Notes: generated by a model not told the origin, from the sequence alone. 64,000 nt of DNA from an uncultured Prevotellaceae bacterium (GCA_947305005.1 CAMZCM010000006.1:62001-126000), one strand, 5' to 3'. Positions 26,400 through 36,086 are shown, counted from the first letter of the stretch. Numbers and translations are program-made.

Positions 26400-28640
26400 T
26401 TATCGGGCTGTTACGGCATCCAACATCAAGGCACAATCTGTTGTGTCGAAGTGTTTGGAGAGGAAGCCGATAGCATCTTCGTGGAAAGCTTCTGTCCAAT
26501 GGCGGAAATGCTGGCGCTGTGATTCCTTGGATGTATTAAAGGCGCTCTGTGAAGTGCGATAAGCAGCGATAGCTTGTTCATTGAATCCTTGCAGCCAAAG
26601 TGTATGACCGTAGTTGAGATGGTCCTCCCATGTTGCTTTTTGAAGATCGATGAGTTGTTGGTAATAGTTAGCAGCACGCTCATATTTGCCTTGGTGAATG
26701 GAACACCAGGCGATGGCACGTCGGGCAACGTTTAGATGGCGACCCATGAACTCAAGACGGAAGAATCGTTGAACAGCCTCGTCCCAGCGCTGCAGCTGAA
26801 TGAGACAACGTCCGGTCTCCTCAATGATGTTGGCAGAATGGCCATCGTTATCATCGCCGAGTCGCTGTTCCTCTTTCAAAAGTAGAGGGAGCGCTTTGTC
26901 CCATTGCTTGCTGGCCTCAAAGCAACGAGCCATATTGAGTTCCGTCTCAGGATTCTCATTGATGAGTAGCTCTTGTTGGAAGGCTGACAAAGCATGTTGC
27001 CATTGTTGGAGTTGCATGAAGGAAAACCCTCGTGCAGAAAGAAGCTCGGCATCGGTGCCATAATGCTCTGAGACATAATTGATGAGGACGATGGCTTGCT
27101 CATATGCACCCATATACATGAGTGTGTTGATGCAAGAGCGGAAGGGCACGTCATCTGAAAACAGGCCTTCAAACAACGGCTGTAACGGGTATGGAATCTG
27201 ATGGTCAGACGAGAATGGGGAAGTGGGGGATGAAGTCGTATGATTATGATGGAAATAGCGATGCAGACACTGCATGTAGTCTGTGAACGGGTTCAGTTGA
27301 AGATCCTGTTCCCCCTGTTCATCAGTGAGTTCTCGAATCGCATCTTCTATATCCTCAGCATGTTCATTCAGGACATCTGTCAGGCTGCCGCCATTCTTGT
27401 GCAGGTAACTCATCATGCAAGCATAAGAGTAACGGTCGCTGGAACAAAAACGATTCTGCTCCATGATGGTCAGCGTCATGCGATCCAGTTTCCCATTAGC
27501 TAGCGTTAGCCCCTTCTTGGCTGCTGGCACATCTAAATTAAAGGGATAGAGCCAATGTGCTTGATGCTTGAAGAAATCAAAATGCTTCATGTTGGTGAAG
27601 CTATTGAAATTGACGTCCAGACCCTCCTGCCGCATCTCCTCCAGTTTATGAGCATGATGAGACAGCTTTTCGAACAAATTATCTTTGGCGTTTTCGTCCA
27701 GACGAATCTCTTTGATCTCCATAGAGAAGATGCCCTTTTTCTTTTCCGTTCCCGTCTCTTCGTCATCGTTGGTGCCAAGATTAGGCTGTTGCTGTTCAAA
27801 GGCTTCACGGATGATGGGTAGGATGTCGTCAATGCGTTTTCCCACACGATCCGTAAGTGCTTGACAAGTAAAAGCATGTAACATCGTTGGCAGCAACGGA
27901 CGAATGGCCTTACTTCGCATAAACTTGCGAATCAGAGCGGCTTCTTCGGTATAGAAGGTGAAGAACGACTGATAGCGGCGGTAGATGATAGTGAGTGCTA
28001 CAGCTACACGTGCTTGCAGATCTGCTGCATCCTTTTCGCTGTCTGTCTTGGTGGGCTTCCCCAGCGCAAGTAATAACTTCAGCTTTTCAGGAGTAAACTG
28101 TTCAAGGAGTCCAAGAAGGAAAGCGCTGACTAACGTCCGACGAACGAAACAATCACTCTTCTGTAAAGCTTTGGTGAGCGGTAGGATAGCGTAAGGCTCG
28201 ACGTGCAAAATCCAGCACATCCCAAAAGCTGCATCAAGTGCCTGATGATATGCTTCCTCTCCGAGGGACGAACGGTTCAGATGATTATTCAGTTGGTCGA
28301 GAAGATCACCATCGTCTAAATCCTGTAACTGGGCAGCAATTCGGGCATATTCAGTCTGAGGATGTGATAAATGCCAGAAATCACGTGACATCTGTAACAG
28401 TTCAATCGCTTCACGATAAAGTTGGTTAACAGTTTCATCGCGCTCTTCACGTTCAAGTGTTGAAATGGATTGTAGAAAATTTGCATATTCTGAACGTAAA
28501 TTTGTAATCTCTTGGAGAGCTTTGGTGTAGTTTGTGTCCTGAAGAATCGCTTCTGTAAGTGACAGCGCATCGTAGAACCTTTGTTCTGCGATGGCATCCT
28601 CTGCTTCATCATAGATTTTTTCGAAGGCTTTTAGCTCCAT
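26400..28640 (-). CDS. Large TPR protein of unknown function
   Basis: 746-aa cytoplasmic-looking protein without signal or membrane segments. Residues 1-110 are coiled and helical. The middle (about 110-480) is helical with no family I recognise. The C-terminal third (about 515-720) holds tandem TPR-like repeats (YEQAIVLINYVSEHYGTDAELLSARGFSFMQLQQWQHALSAF ... WDEAVQRFFRLEF ... YERAANYYQQLI). It ends 12 bp from the convergent cls gene. Together with the solute-binding lipoprotein 6 bp upstream it may form a small operon. Function not known. Confidence 0.8.
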   Translation of the reverse strand: MELKAFEKIYDEAEDAIAEQRFYDALSLTEAILQDTNYTKALQEITNLRSEYANFLQSISTLEREERDETVNQLYREAIELLQMSRDFWHLSHPQTEYARIAAQLQDLDDGDLLDQLNNHLNRSSLGEEAYHQALDAAFGMCWILHVEPYAILPLTKALQKSDCFVRRTLVSAFLLGLLEQFTPEKLKLLLALGKPTKTDSEKDAADLQARVAVALTIIYRRYQSFFTFYTEEAALIRKFMRSKAIRPLLPTMLHAFTCQALTDRVGKRIDDILPIIREAFEQQQPNLGTNDDEETGTEKKKGIFSMEIKEIRLDENAKDNLFEKLSHHAHKLEEMRQEGLDVNFNSFTNMKHFDFFKHQAHWLYPFNLDVPAAKKGLTLANGKLDRMTLTIMEQNRFCSSDRYSYACMMSYLHKNGGSLTDVLNEHAEDIEDAIRELTDEQGEQDLQLNPFTDYMQCLHRYFHHNHTTSSPTSPFSSDHQIPYPLQPLFEGLFSDDVPFRSCINTLMYMGAYEQAIVLINYVSEHYGTDAELLSARGFSFMQLQQWQHALSAFQQELLINENPETELNMARCFEASKQWDKALPLLLKEEQRLGDDNDGHSANIIEETGRCLIQLQRWDEAVQRFFRLEFMGRHLNVARRAIAWCSIHQGKYERAANYYQQLIDLQKATWEDHLNYGHTLWLQGFNEQAIAAYRTSQSAFNTSKESQRQHFRHWTEAFHEDAIGFLSKHFDTTDCALMLDAVTAR

Positions 28641-28646
28641 GTCGAA

Positions 28647-29606
28647 TTAATAAGAGAAAGGACAAATAAGACTGTCGGTCGTATATTCATTATGAACTTT
28701 GCCACGAGTGCGCAACCACCGCAAAGCCGCATCTGCATCTGCTTGTTGAGGAGAGGTCAATGGCGATGTGTTGATGGGTGAATGAACGAGGGTGTCGATG
28801 AGTGAATCGGGGATAAGGCACAGTTCTTTGTATAGAACGGCCAGAATATCGCTCTGCTTCTTTTTACGTAGTTGCTCAGTAGCTTGATTGTAGCCTTTGA
28901 AGAGCATTTGGATCTGTTGGTTGCGGACAGGATCTTCCAGCGCTTTCTCCGAGGCGATGAACACGATCAGTCGTGGGGAAAGACCTTCTGTGGAGAAGTT
29001 CTTTATGTTGCCTCGGAGCAGTGCCTCACTGGCATAGGGCTCAGGTAAGAAGACAGCGTCCATCGTGCCGTTGCAGAGCATGTCCGTACGTATGCGGACA
29101 TCATTGATTTGCGGACGGAAGATGTCAGCGCGCGCCAATTTGGCTGTATCTGTAAGACGGTCACTCCAATAGTCCGTAATGCTATGACGGGCAACTGCTA
29201 CCATGCGCTCACGAAGTTGCCCCAGATGTCGCACGTGGTGCTGACTATCTGTGATGAGATGTAATTCGCCATTGGCTGCAGCGATAGCACGCAGGGAAAC
29301 AGAATCCTGCTGCATCATGATAGCACGTGCAAAATCGCAATAGGCTACTTCTACATGTCCTCGCATGAAGGCGGTGTCGGTGTCGAGCTGCGCCTGAAGC
29401 GTCAGGATGCGCAGGTCGAGGCCGAGACTATCATAGATGCCAGTGCGTTGAGCATAGTAGAAAGGAAGGCAATCCTGTACAGGCATCAGTGCTACATGAA
29501 GTGCTACTGAGTCGCGTCGCGCCTCTTCCTCGGGAGATACCGTAGGAGCAGAATGGCAAGCGACGAGCAGTGATGCAATTAAGCAGATGAAGAGTGGTCG
29601 TTTCAT
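28647..29606 (-). CDS. Solute-binding lipoprotein (NMT1/ThiY-like)
   Basis: Predicted lipoprotein: lipobox LLVAC at about residues 13-17, then a type-2 periplasmic binding fold (319 aa). It resembles NMT1/SsuA/ThiY-like ligand-binding proteins (VALMPVQDCLPFYYAQRTGIYDSLGLDL; VEVAYCDFARAIM; MDAVFLPEPYASEALLRG). No ABC permease or ATPase lies beside it, so it is an orphan here; ligand unknown. Downstream (6 bp) is the TPR protein. Confidence 0.8.
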   Translation of the reverse strand: MKRPLFICLIASLLVACHSAPTVSPEEEARRDSVALHVALMPVQDCLPFYYAQRTGIYDSLGLDLRILTLQAQLDTDTAFMRGHVEVAYCDFARAIMMQQDSVSLRAIAAANGELHLITDSQHHVRHLGQLRERMVAVARHSITDYWSDRLTDTAKLARADIFRPQINDVRIRTDMLCNGTMDAVFLPEPYASEALLRGNIKNFSTEGLSPRLIVFIASEKALEDPVRNQQIQMLFKGYNQATEQLRKKKQSDILAVLYKELCLIPDSLIDTLVHSPINTSPLTSPQQADADAALRWLRTRGKVHNEYTTDSLICPFSY

Positions 29607-29616
29607 AGGTAAAGAG

Positions 29617-29650
29617 GAGGGCAGCCGGCTGTGTGTGGCTGGCTGCCCTC
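29617..29650 (-). terminator. Terminator-like hairpin after pgk
   Basis: Arms GAGGGCAGCC (29617-29626) and GGCTGCCCTC (29641-29650) pair perfectly, with a 14-nt spacer that can extend pairing. It lies just past the pgk stop on the minus strand and before the lipoprotein start. The downstream T-run is short, so efficiency is uncertain. Confidence 0.7.
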
Positions 29651-29672
29651 GTTAAGTTGAATAAACTGGAGA

Positions 29673-30941
29673 TTAACCCTTGATAGCAGCTACGCCAGGG
29701 AGCACCTTACCCTCGATCGCTTCGAGGAGAGCGCCACCACCGGTGGAGATATAGCTAACCTTGTCCTCAAGACCAAACTTGTGAACGCAAGCTACGCTGT
29801 CGCCGCCGCCGATGAGGGAGAAAGCACCTTCGGCAGTAGCTTTAGCAACAGCCTCACCTACAGCGCGGCTACCCTTATCGAAGTCGTCGCATTCGAAGCA
29901 GCCGGCAGGACCGTTCCAAAGGATGGTCTTAGCTCCTTCAATCGCTTTGGCGAACTTAGCCTGGCTCTTAGGACCTACATCGAGACCGTCCCAACCCTCT
30001 TCGATAGCGTTGCTGGGGAAAGTCTTGATCTGAGCACCGGGCTTCACGCTGAATGTGCCGAAGTCGTAGCCTGTGCAGCACACGCTATCCTCAGCCAGCA
30101 CGAGCTCAACACCGTTCTTCTTAGCCATTTCCTCAACACCAAGAGCTACATCGAGCTTGTCGAGCTCCACGATGGAGTTACCGATTTCGCCGCCGTGAGC
30201 CTTGACGAAGGTGTAGGTCATACCGCCGCAGAGGATGAGTTTATCTACCTTACCCAGCAGGTTCTCAATGATACCAATCTTGGTGCTTACCTTAGAACCA
30301 CCCATGATGGCAACGAAGGGACGCTTGATGTTGTTCAGCACGTTGTCAACGGCCTGCACTTCCTTCTCCATGAGGAGACCGAGCATCTTGTTGTCAGCGT
30401 CGAAGTAGTCAGCGATGACAGCGGTGGAAGCGTGACGACGGTGAGCCGTACCAAAAGCGTCCATCACGTAGCAGTCAGCGTATGAAGCGAGGGTCTTAGC
30501 GAACTCCTTCTGGCTTTCCTTCATAGCCTTTTTGGCTGCGTCGTAAGCGGGATCTTCCTTGTCGATACCAACGGGTTTGCCCTCCTCTTCGGGATAGTAG
30601 CGGAGGTTCTCCAGCAACAGCACCTCGCCAGCTTTCAGAGCAGCAGCCTGCTCAGCAGCCTTAGCGCAGTCAGGAGCGAACTGAACGTCAACACCGAGAG
30701 CAGCGCTCACAGCGGGAACGATTTGTTTCAGGGAGAGTTTGGGGTTCACCTTGCCTTTGGGCTTACCCATGTGGGACATAATGATAAGGGCACCACCGTC
30801 CTCGAGAATCTTCTTCAGGGTGGGGAGGGCACCGCGGATACGGGTGTCATCAGTGATGTTGCCGTTGCCGTCAAGGGGCACATTGAAATCTACACGAACG
30901 ATGGCTTTTTTGCCAGCGAATTTGTAATCGTGAATGGTCAT
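29673..30941 (-). CDS. pgk: Phosphoglycerate kinase
   Basis: Glycolytic enzyme transferring phosphate between 1,3-bisphosphoglycerate and ADP. 422 aa. Seen: [20 protein letters not shown] at the start, [33 protein letters not shown], and the C-terminal nucleotide-binding GGGDSVA ... [11 protein letters not shown]. Codon use is strongly biased to C-ending codons, the mark of a highly expressed gene. An antisense frame of 234 aa exists only because of this bias. Single gene with its own promoter and terminator. Confidence 0.97.
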   Translation of the reverse strand: MTIHDYKFAGKKAIVRVDFNVPLDGNGNITDDTRIRGALPTLKKILEDGGALIIMSHMGKPKGKVNPKLSLKQIVPAVSAALGVDVQFAPDCAKAAEQAAALKAGEVLLLENLRYYPEEEGKPVGIDKEDPAYDAAKKAMKESQKEFAKTLASYADCYVMDAFGTAHRRHASTAVIADYFDADNKMLGLLMEKEVQAVDNVLNNIKRPFVAIMGGSKVSTKIGIIENLLGKVDKLILCGGMTYTFVKAHGGEIGNSIVELDKLDVALGVEEMAKKNGVELVLAEDSVCCTGYDFGTFSVKPGAQIKTFPSNAIEEGWDGLDVGPKSQAKFAKAIEGAKTILWNGPAGCFECDDFDKGSRAVGEAVAKATAEGAFSLIGGGDSVACVHKFGLEDKVSYISTGGGALLEAIEGKVLPGVAAIKG

Positions 30942-31025
30942 AGTTGTTTGATTTAAATTGGATTATTGAATGATATTGTTGTTTTGTAAAATCAAGTATG
31001 AATGGGATGCCCCTCAAATGTGCTG

Positions 31026-31033
31026 CAAAAGTA
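31026..31033 (-). promoter_or_regulatory. Putative -7 box of pgk
   Basis: Minus-strand TACTTTTG fits TAnnTTTG, 85 bp upstream of the pgk start, leaving a long leader. It lies just outside the end of nth. Confidence 0.5.
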
Positions 31034-31060
31034 GTTGTTTCTATTGAGGCATGCAAGCAA

Positions 31061-31702
31061 TTAAGACTTTTTATTATAGAACGCACACACGTGCCGAAGC
31101 CCACATTCCATACAGAGGGGCTTCAGTGCAGTGCAGGTGTAGCGGCCATGCAGGATGAGCCAATGGTGAGCTCGTGGAATAAGGTTCTCGGGGATATGCT
31201 TTACGAGTTCCATTTCAACGGCCAGCGGGGTCTTGGCTTTCGGGCCTACTATGCCTAAACGATGACTGACACGGAACACGTGAGTATCTACTGCCATTGC
31301 GGCTTTGCCGAAGACCACGCTCATCACTACATTAGCGGTTTTCCTGCCAACGCCTGGCAATGAAGTCAGTTCTTCCAGAGTGTCTGGCACTTGGCTGTTG
31401 AAACGTCCGACAAGTTGTTGTGCCGTCTGTACCAGATGCTTGGCTTTGGAGTTGGGGTAGGAGATACTTTTTACATAACTCAGCACTTCCTCTTCAGTGG
31501 CCGAAACCATCGCCTGTGGCGTCGGGAAAGCCTCAAAAAGCGCTGGTGTCACCATGTTCACACGTTTGTCAGTACATTGTGCGCTGAGCATCACTGCCAC
31601 CAAAAGCTGGAACTCATTGTCGTAGTGCAATTCTGTTTCAGCTATGGGCATAGCCTCCTCAAAATAAGCTATAATGGCATCGTAACGTTGTTTTAAAGTC
31701 AT
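31061..31702 (-). CDS. nth: Endonuclease III
   Basis: DNA glycosylase/AP lyase for oxidised pyrimidines. 213 aa. Helix-hairpin-helix LTSLPGVGRKTANVVM with the catalytic Lys, followed by AVDTHVFRVSHRLG with the catalytic Asp. The C-terminal [4Fe-4S] cluster loop has all four cysteines with C-x6-C-x2-C-x5-C spacing (CTALKPLCMECGLRHVC). Divergent from the gene at 31802. Confidence 0.96.
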   Translation of the reverse strand: MTLKQRYDAIIAYFEEAMPIAETELHYDNEFQLLVAVMLSAQCTDKRVNMVTPALFEAFPTPQAMVSATEEEVLSYVKSISYPNSKAKHLVQTAQQLVGRFNSQVPDTLEELTSLPGVGRKTANVVMSVVFGKAAMAVDTHVFRVSHRLGIVGPKAKTPLAVEMELVKHIPENLIPRAHHWLILHGRYTCTALKPLCMECGLRHVCAFYNKKS

Positions 31703-31723
31703 AAGTTATCAGTTTTACAAGGG

Positions 31724-31731
31724 CAAAGGTA
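31724..31731 (-). promoter_or_regulatory. Putative -7 box of nth
   Basis: Minus-strand TACCTTTG fits TAnnTTTG, 22 bp upstream of the nth start. Confidence 0.5.
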
Positions 31732-31773
31732 CGAAAAAAGTGAAAAATGAAAGAGTGAACAATGAAAAATATG

Positions 31774-31781
31774 TATCTTTG
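31774..31781 (+). promoter_or_regulatory. Putative -7 box for outer-membrane protein gene
   Basis: TATCTTTG, 21 bp before the ATG at 31802. It overlaps an upstream in-frame GTG at 31781, which argues against that codon as the start. Confidence 0.5.
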
Positions 31782-31801
31782 TGCCATCAAACGCTTTTCA
31801 C

Positions 31802-33022
31802 ATGCATAAATGGATTCTCGCGGCCTGCCTTGCGTCCGCTTCATGGGTCTTGCTGGCACAAGACCTTTCTTATCGTTTGGCTACTTCTGATATCTCATTG
31901 GATGCCACAGCAACGGGTTCTCTCTCGTTCGCTCTCGACAACTTGTCTTTCTTCAAAGATAATGAGTACGAAGGCGAGCAGTCGAAAGGCTATTCCCTGC
32001 CTGGCCTTTGGATGCAGCCAAAACTTGTCTATCAGCCTCTTGCTGATGTTCGTATGGAGGCGGGTTTCCATGCTCTAATTTTTGATGGCGCTAACAAATA
32101 TCCTTGCTACGCCTATCATGATATCGGTCGTTGGAAAGGGAATCAGTATCAGAGTGGGGCGCATCTCCTCCCGTTTTTCCGTGCACAGGCCCAGTTGAAC
32201 TATGTCACATTTGTCCTTGGTGATATCTATGGCGGCGCTAACCATCGCGTGATGGAGCCGCTGATGAATCCTGAAATCAACCTGACGCAAGATCCTGAGA
32301 TGGGGTTCCAACTTCTTGTCAACACTCCTCGTTATCAGTTGGATGCGTGGCTCAATTGGCAAAGCTATATTTTTGAAGAAGATACGCATCAGGAGGCTTT
32401 CACGATAGGTGTTCATCAGACCATCCTTTTGAACGATGCTGCGAAGGCGTGGCATTGGTATCTGCCGATAGATATTCTGGTTCAGCATCGTGGTGGTGAG
32501 CAGGACATTACGGACATGGGGGTACAGACCATCACGAATGGTGGAGTGGGGGTTGGCCTGCAATGGCGCACTGATGCGCGTTGTCTCAGAAGCTTGAATG
32601 CAGAAGTGGCAGCTCTCGGTTGTTGGCAGCAGTCTGGCGAACTGTGGCCGTTTGACAAAGGCCTTGCGGTTTCCGCAATGGTATCAGCACAATTGACCAA
32701 TGATTTCCGCATTTTCGGAGGATTGTTTTACTCTGAGGACTTCGTTTCGTTGTATGGAGCTCCATTTTACAGCACCTTGTCGCAAAAACATCAAGGTGCC
32801 CGTTTCACTCGTCTGCTCACACCGCATGTAGGGTTGGAATGGAGTCACACCTTTTCTAAGGAGTTTATCTTAGGTACCAAAGTGGATGCTTATCCCTTGT
32901 ATGCAGGACAACTGAAAAAGGCCGACGGTACTGTTTTACCATCGGCCTTTGCCAATAACTTTTCCTTTGGTGTTTACCTTCGTTGCTGTCCCAGTATTCT
33001 CATCAAGCAATTGACCCAATGA
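31802..33022 (+). CDS. Predicted outer-membrane beta-barrel protein
   Basis: 406-aa exported protein of no family I recognise. Signal peptide about 1-19 (HKWILAACLASASWVLLA). The rest alternates aromatic/hydrophobic and polar residues with many Trp/Tyr, typical of an outer-membrane barrel (for example LSYRLATSDISLDATATGSLSF; VGLQWRTDARCL). I use the ATG at 31802 because the longer GTG start lies inside a promoter box. The last 20 bp overlap the convergent murB gene. A terminator-like hairpin lies inside its coding end (32917-32950). Confidence 0.75.
   Translation: MHKWILAACLASASWVLLAQDLSYRLATSDISLDATATGSLSFALDNLSFFKDNEYEGEQSKGYSLPGLWMQPKLVYQPLADVRMEAGFHALIFDGANKYPCYAYHDIGRWKGNQYQSGAHLLPFFRAQAQLNYVTFVLGDIYGGANHRVMEPLMNPEINLTQDPEMGFQLLVNTPRYQLDAWLNWQSYIFEEDTHQEAFTIGVHQTILLNDAAKAWHWYLPIDILVQHRGGEQDITDMGVQTITNGGVGVGLQWRTDARCLRSLNAEVAALGCWQQSGELWPFDKGLAVSAMVSAQLTNDFRIFGGLFYSEDFVSLYGAPFYSTLSQKHQGARFTRLLTPHVGLEWSHTFSKEFILGTKVDAYPLYAGQLKKADGTVLPSAFANNFSFGVYLRCCPSILIKQLTQ
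32917..32950. terminator. Terminator-like hairpin inside coding end
   Basis: Arms AAAGGCCGA (32917-32925) and TCGGCCTTT (32942-32950), extended by inner GGTA/TACC pairing with one C/A mismatch. It lies about 70 bp before the stop of the outer-membrane protein gene and could terminate the convergent murB transcript reading leftward. Confidence 0.45.
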
Positions 33023-34043
33023 AGTTCACTTCGGGCACGATTTTAATGCCGAACTTTGCTTCAACATCTGCTTGAATGGATTCGCATAAGCCATTGATAT
33101 CCTTTCCAGTCGCGTCTCCGAGGTTAACGAGAACCAAAGCCTGCTTTTCATAAACGCCAGCTTTGCCAAAGGACTTTCCTTTCCAACCACATTGTTCAAT
33201 CATCCATCCTGCTGGAATCTTCACATGGTCAGTGTCAACATCATAGTGTGGTACTGATGGATAATTTTCTGTGATGTGTTCGAAAGTAGCTTTTGGTACA
33301 ATAGGATTCATAAAGAAACTTCCAGCATTGCCCAGAACCTCAGGATCGGGTAGTTTGTTGCGACGGATCTCTATGATGGTCGAGCGTAATTGCTCAGAGG
33401 TAAGATTGTACTCTTCAATGCCTTTTGCAGTCAGCGCTGCACGCAGGCCGCCATAGTCAAGATGAGGACGGAAACTGTGTGAGAGCTTGAAATGCACGTG
33501 GGTAACGGCATAGCGATCTCGTAGCTCACTCTTGAAGATGCTGTGACGATAGGCATATTGACATTCTTCGGCAGTAAAGTGACGAATCTCTCCGCTTTGC
33601 AAATCTACGGCATCAACGAATAGGATAAAATCCTTTGCCTCTGAGCCATAGGCTCCGATATTCTGAACAGCGCTTGCGCCAACTTCGCCAGGGATAAGCG
33701 AGAGATTTTCTAAACCATACCAATGGCTGTCAACAGCATATTGCACCCAGTCGTCCCAGATAACGCCGGCTCCTACGCGGATATAGACATCATCACCTTC
33801 GTTGGCGGTTACGGTGATATCCTTGATGCCAGAATGTAAAATTGTACCTTGGAAATCGCTTAGAAACAGAATGTTACTTCCTCCACCGATATGAAAGAGT
33901 GGGGAAGTATTGCCCGATTCCTTGCGTTGATGCAGGAAATCCTGCAGCTCTTCAATGGAGTTGTATTCAGCGAAACAATCAGCTTGGGCTTCGATACCAA
34001 AGGTATTGCGGTTACGTAATGGACAGTGTTCTGTAAGCGTCAT
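33003..34043 (-). CDS. murB: UDP-N-acetylenolpyruvoylglucosamine reductase
   Basis: FAD enzyme completing UDP-MurNAc synthesis for peptidoglycan. 346 aa from the ATG at 34041-34043 (MTLTEHCPLRNRNTFGI), which matches the family start; eight extra residues are possible upstream. Seen: the FAD-binding LFHIGGGSNILFLSDF, GLENLSLIPGEVGASAVQNIGAYGSE, YRHSIFK, and the C-terminal PAGWMIEQCGWKGKSFG with the catalytic Ser in GNAGSFFMNP. It follows the DUF4348 gene by 13 bp. Confidence 0.95.
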   Translation of the reverse strand: MTLTEHCPLRNRNTFGIEAQADCFAEYNSIEELQDFLHQRKESGNTSPLFHIGGGSNILFLSDFQGTILHSGIKDITVTANEGDDVYIRVGAGVIWDDWVQYAVDSHWYGLENLSLIPGEVGASAVQNIGAYGSEAKDFILFVDAVDLQSGEIRHFTAEECQYAYRHSIFKSELRDRYAVTHVHFKLSHSFRPHLDYGGLRAALTAKGIEEYNLTSEQLRSTIIEIRRNKLPDPEVLGNAGSFFMNPIVPKATFEHITENYPSVPHYDVDTDHVKIPAGWMIEQCGWKGKSFGKAGVYEKQALVLVNLGDATGKDINGLCESIQADVEAKFGIKIVPEVNFIGSIA

Positions 34044-34056
34044 TTTATTCTTTTGA

Positions 34057-34929
34057 TTAATTCTCAAGTGCTGTCAATCGCCATTGTTCGCCATGTCGTT
34101 TGAAGGTAAACAGGCTTTGTAGGCCATTGTTAATACCCCGCATCTGTAAAAACAAGCGATGGGGGTGATGATAGTCTTGTCCGTAATGGATGTTGACCAA
34201 TATATCTTTAGGCATATCAGGCTTAAATTCAAACCATTGTTCCTTGTTAATATTGCCCTCAATAAGGGCGAATTCATTTTCCTCATCTACCGTTGAGAAA
34301 GACAAAGGATTAGCGATATGGTGGCGTTGGAATACGCTATCTGAAGCAAACTGACGATAAAAATCCAAGAAAGGACCAAGTTCTGTTTCCTCAAAAGGAA
34401 TAATTTTTTCTTCTATCATCATCCACTGGCGCGTATTGCTGTCTCGTTGGAAAAAGAAAGAATTGATTTGTCGGCTGTGCAGATAGATTTGTTCCACCTG
34501 TGCTTCCGAAATCAGTGTATCTTGTGCCAAGTTCATGTCCTGTCGCGATTTCCAGAATACTGTACAGAAATCTTGCTGTAAAAACATATAGTGATGTTTC
34601 CAGTCTCGTTTCTCTACCAGTCGTTTGTTTCCGTCAATATCAATAATCGGTAGCGGGAAACGAATTCGGTTGCGTTGCAGACGATTGCTTTGGTCAAAGT
34701 TGAAAATGAAATCGCCAAAGAATTCATCAACACTCGCCGGAAGGGGAGTGATGGCTGTTTCTTTATCCAGTAAGAGCGTATCTGCCTCAGCATAAATGGA
34801 ATCCATGATGAGTGAGTCAGCTATCTCTTCTGCGATTTCAGCTGCCTCTTCATGCTGTTTTTGCCAACACGCTCCCAAAAGCATACAACCGATGAAGCCT
34901 ACGATGGTTGCAACTATTTTGAGTTTCAT
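34057..34929 (-). CDS. DUF4348 lipoprotein
   Basis: Predicted lipoprotein, 290 aa, from the ATG at 34927-34929; signal with lipobox MLLGAC (about 16-21). The body matches the DUF4348 type of Bacteroidales proteins (TPLPASVDEFFGDFIFNFDQSNRLQRNRIRFPLP; KRHGEQWRLT at the end). It has an acidic Glu/Ala-rich stretch after the lipobox. Function unknown. Shares a transcript with murB. Confidence 0.82.
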   Translation of the reverse strand: MKLKIVATIVGFIGCMLLGACWQKQHEEAAEIAEEIADSLIMDSIYAEADTLLLDKETAITPLPASVDEFFGDFIFNFDQSNRLQRNRIRFPLPIIDIDGNKRLVEKRDWKHHYMFLQQDFCTVFWKSRQDMNLAQDTLISEAQVEQIYLHSRQINSFFFQRDSNTRQWMMIEEKIIPFEETELGPFLDFYRQFASDSVFQRHHIANPLSFSTVDEENEFALIEGNINKEQWFEFKPDMPKDILVNIHYGQDYHHPHRLFLQMRGINNGLQSLFTFKRHGEQWRLTALEN

Positions 34930-34966
34930 AAATATAATTTTTGCTTTTCCTTTTGGTAAAATCGTG

Positions 34967-34994
34967 CAAAAGTACATTCTTTTTCTCAACCAAA
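34967..34994 (-). promoter_or_regulatory. Putative promoter of DUF4348-murB
   Basis: Minus-strand -7 box TACTTTTG (34967-34974) and a TTTG (34991-34994), spacing 16 bp, slightly short for the consensus. The start codon is 37 bp downstream. Confidence 0.5.
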
Positions 34995-35018
34995 GTATGC
35001 TTTTTGCAAAGAAATATC

Positions 35019-35026
35019 TATCTTTG
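35019..35026 (+). promoter_or_regulatory. Putative -7 box of pheS
   Basis: TATCTTTG, 40 bp before the pheS ATG. A TTTG lies at 35003-35006, closer than the usual -33 spacing. Confidence 0.5.
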
Positions 35027-35066
35027 CGGCGTTTTTTGAAGATAAATCAATTCTATACTCATAATT

Positions 35067-36086
35067 ATGCTTGAAAAGATTAAACAATTATTGGATGAAG
35101 TCAACTGCTTGCAGGCTACTTCGCCTGAGGAAGTAGAGGCTTTACGCATCAAATATCTCAGCAAGAAGGGTGAGATTAGCGCCTTGATGAATGATTTCCG
35201 TTCTGTACCCGCAGAAATGAAGAAAGAGATAGGAATGCGTATCAACGAGCTAAAGAACAAGGCTACCGAACGTATCAATGAATTGAAAACGTCCGCGTTG
35301 GCACAGGAGACGCTCTCTGATGATGTTGATTTGACACGTACACCTTATCCGATTCAATTAGGTACTCGTCATCCTTTGACAATTGTCAAAAATGAAATTG
35401 TTGATATTTTCTCGCGTATGGGATTCACTCTCGCCGAGGGACCTGAGGTGGAGGATGACTGGCATGTCTATAGCTCTATGAACTTCGCTGATGATCATCC
35501 TGCCCGCGATATGCAGGACACGTTCTTCGTAGAGGCACATCCTGACATTATTCTGCGTTCACACACTTCCAGTGTGCAGGCACGTGTGATGGAGAAGCAG
35601 CAGCCTCCCATCCGTGTGATATGCCCTGGTCGTGTTTATCGTAATGAGGCTGTCAGCGCCCGTGCTCATTGCTTCTTCCATCAGGTTGAAGGATTGTATG
35701 TGGATAAGAATGTCAGCTTTAAGGACTTGAAGCAAGTGCTCTTGCTCTTTGCTCAGGAGATGTTCGGTCCTGATACACAGATCCGTCTGCGTCCCAGCTA
35801 TTTCCCCTTCACAGAACCTTCTGCTGAAATGGATGTCAGCTGCACCATTTGCGGTGGTAAGGGCTGTTCCATGTGTAAGGGTTCCGGATGGCTCGAAATC
35901 CTCGGCTGCGGAATGGTAGATCCTGCTGTACTCGAAGCCAATGGCATAGACAGCACCGTCTATACGGGCTATGCTTTCGGTATGGGTATTGAGCGTATTG
36001 CCAATCTGAAATATCAGGTGAAGGATCTGCGTATGTTCTCCGAGAATGATGTCCGTTTCCTGGAGGAATTCACCGCTGCCAATTAA
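35067..36086 (+). CDS. pheS: Phenylalanyl-tRNA synthetase alpha subunit
   Basis: Catalytic subunit charging tRNA-Phe, partner of PheT (not in this window). 339 aa. N-terminal coiled-coil about 1-90 (LEKIKQLLDEVNCLQATSPEEVEALRIKYLSKKGEISALM), then class II motif 2 ICPGRVYRNEAVSARAHCFFHQVEG, RPSYFPFTEPSAEMDV and motif 3 GMGIERIANLKYQVKDLRMFSENDVRFL. Four Cys at ICGGKGCSMCKGSGW are a common insertion. The stop overlaps the start of the next gene (TAATG). Confidence 0.97.
   Translation: MLEKIKQLLDEVNCLQATSPEEVEALRIKYLSKKGEISALMNDFRSVPAEMKKEIGMRINELKNKATERINELKTSALAQETLSDDVDLTRTPYPIQLGTRHPLTIVKNEIVDIFSRMGFTLAEGPEVEDDWHVYSSMNFADDHPARDMQDTFFVEAHPDIILRSHTSSVQARVMEKQQPPIRVICPGRVYRNEAVSARAHCFFHQVEGLYVDKNVSFKDLKQVLLLFAQEMFGPDTQIRLRPSYFPFTEPSAEMDVSCTICGGKGCSMCKGSGWLEILGCGMVDPAVLEANGIDSTVYTGYAFGMGIERIANLKYQVKDLRMFSENDVRFLEEFTAAN

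Noticed and set aside
29781..30485. Plus-strand 234-aa frame
   Set aside because: Antisense shadow of pgk; caused by strong codon bias of the real gene. No start signal or family match.
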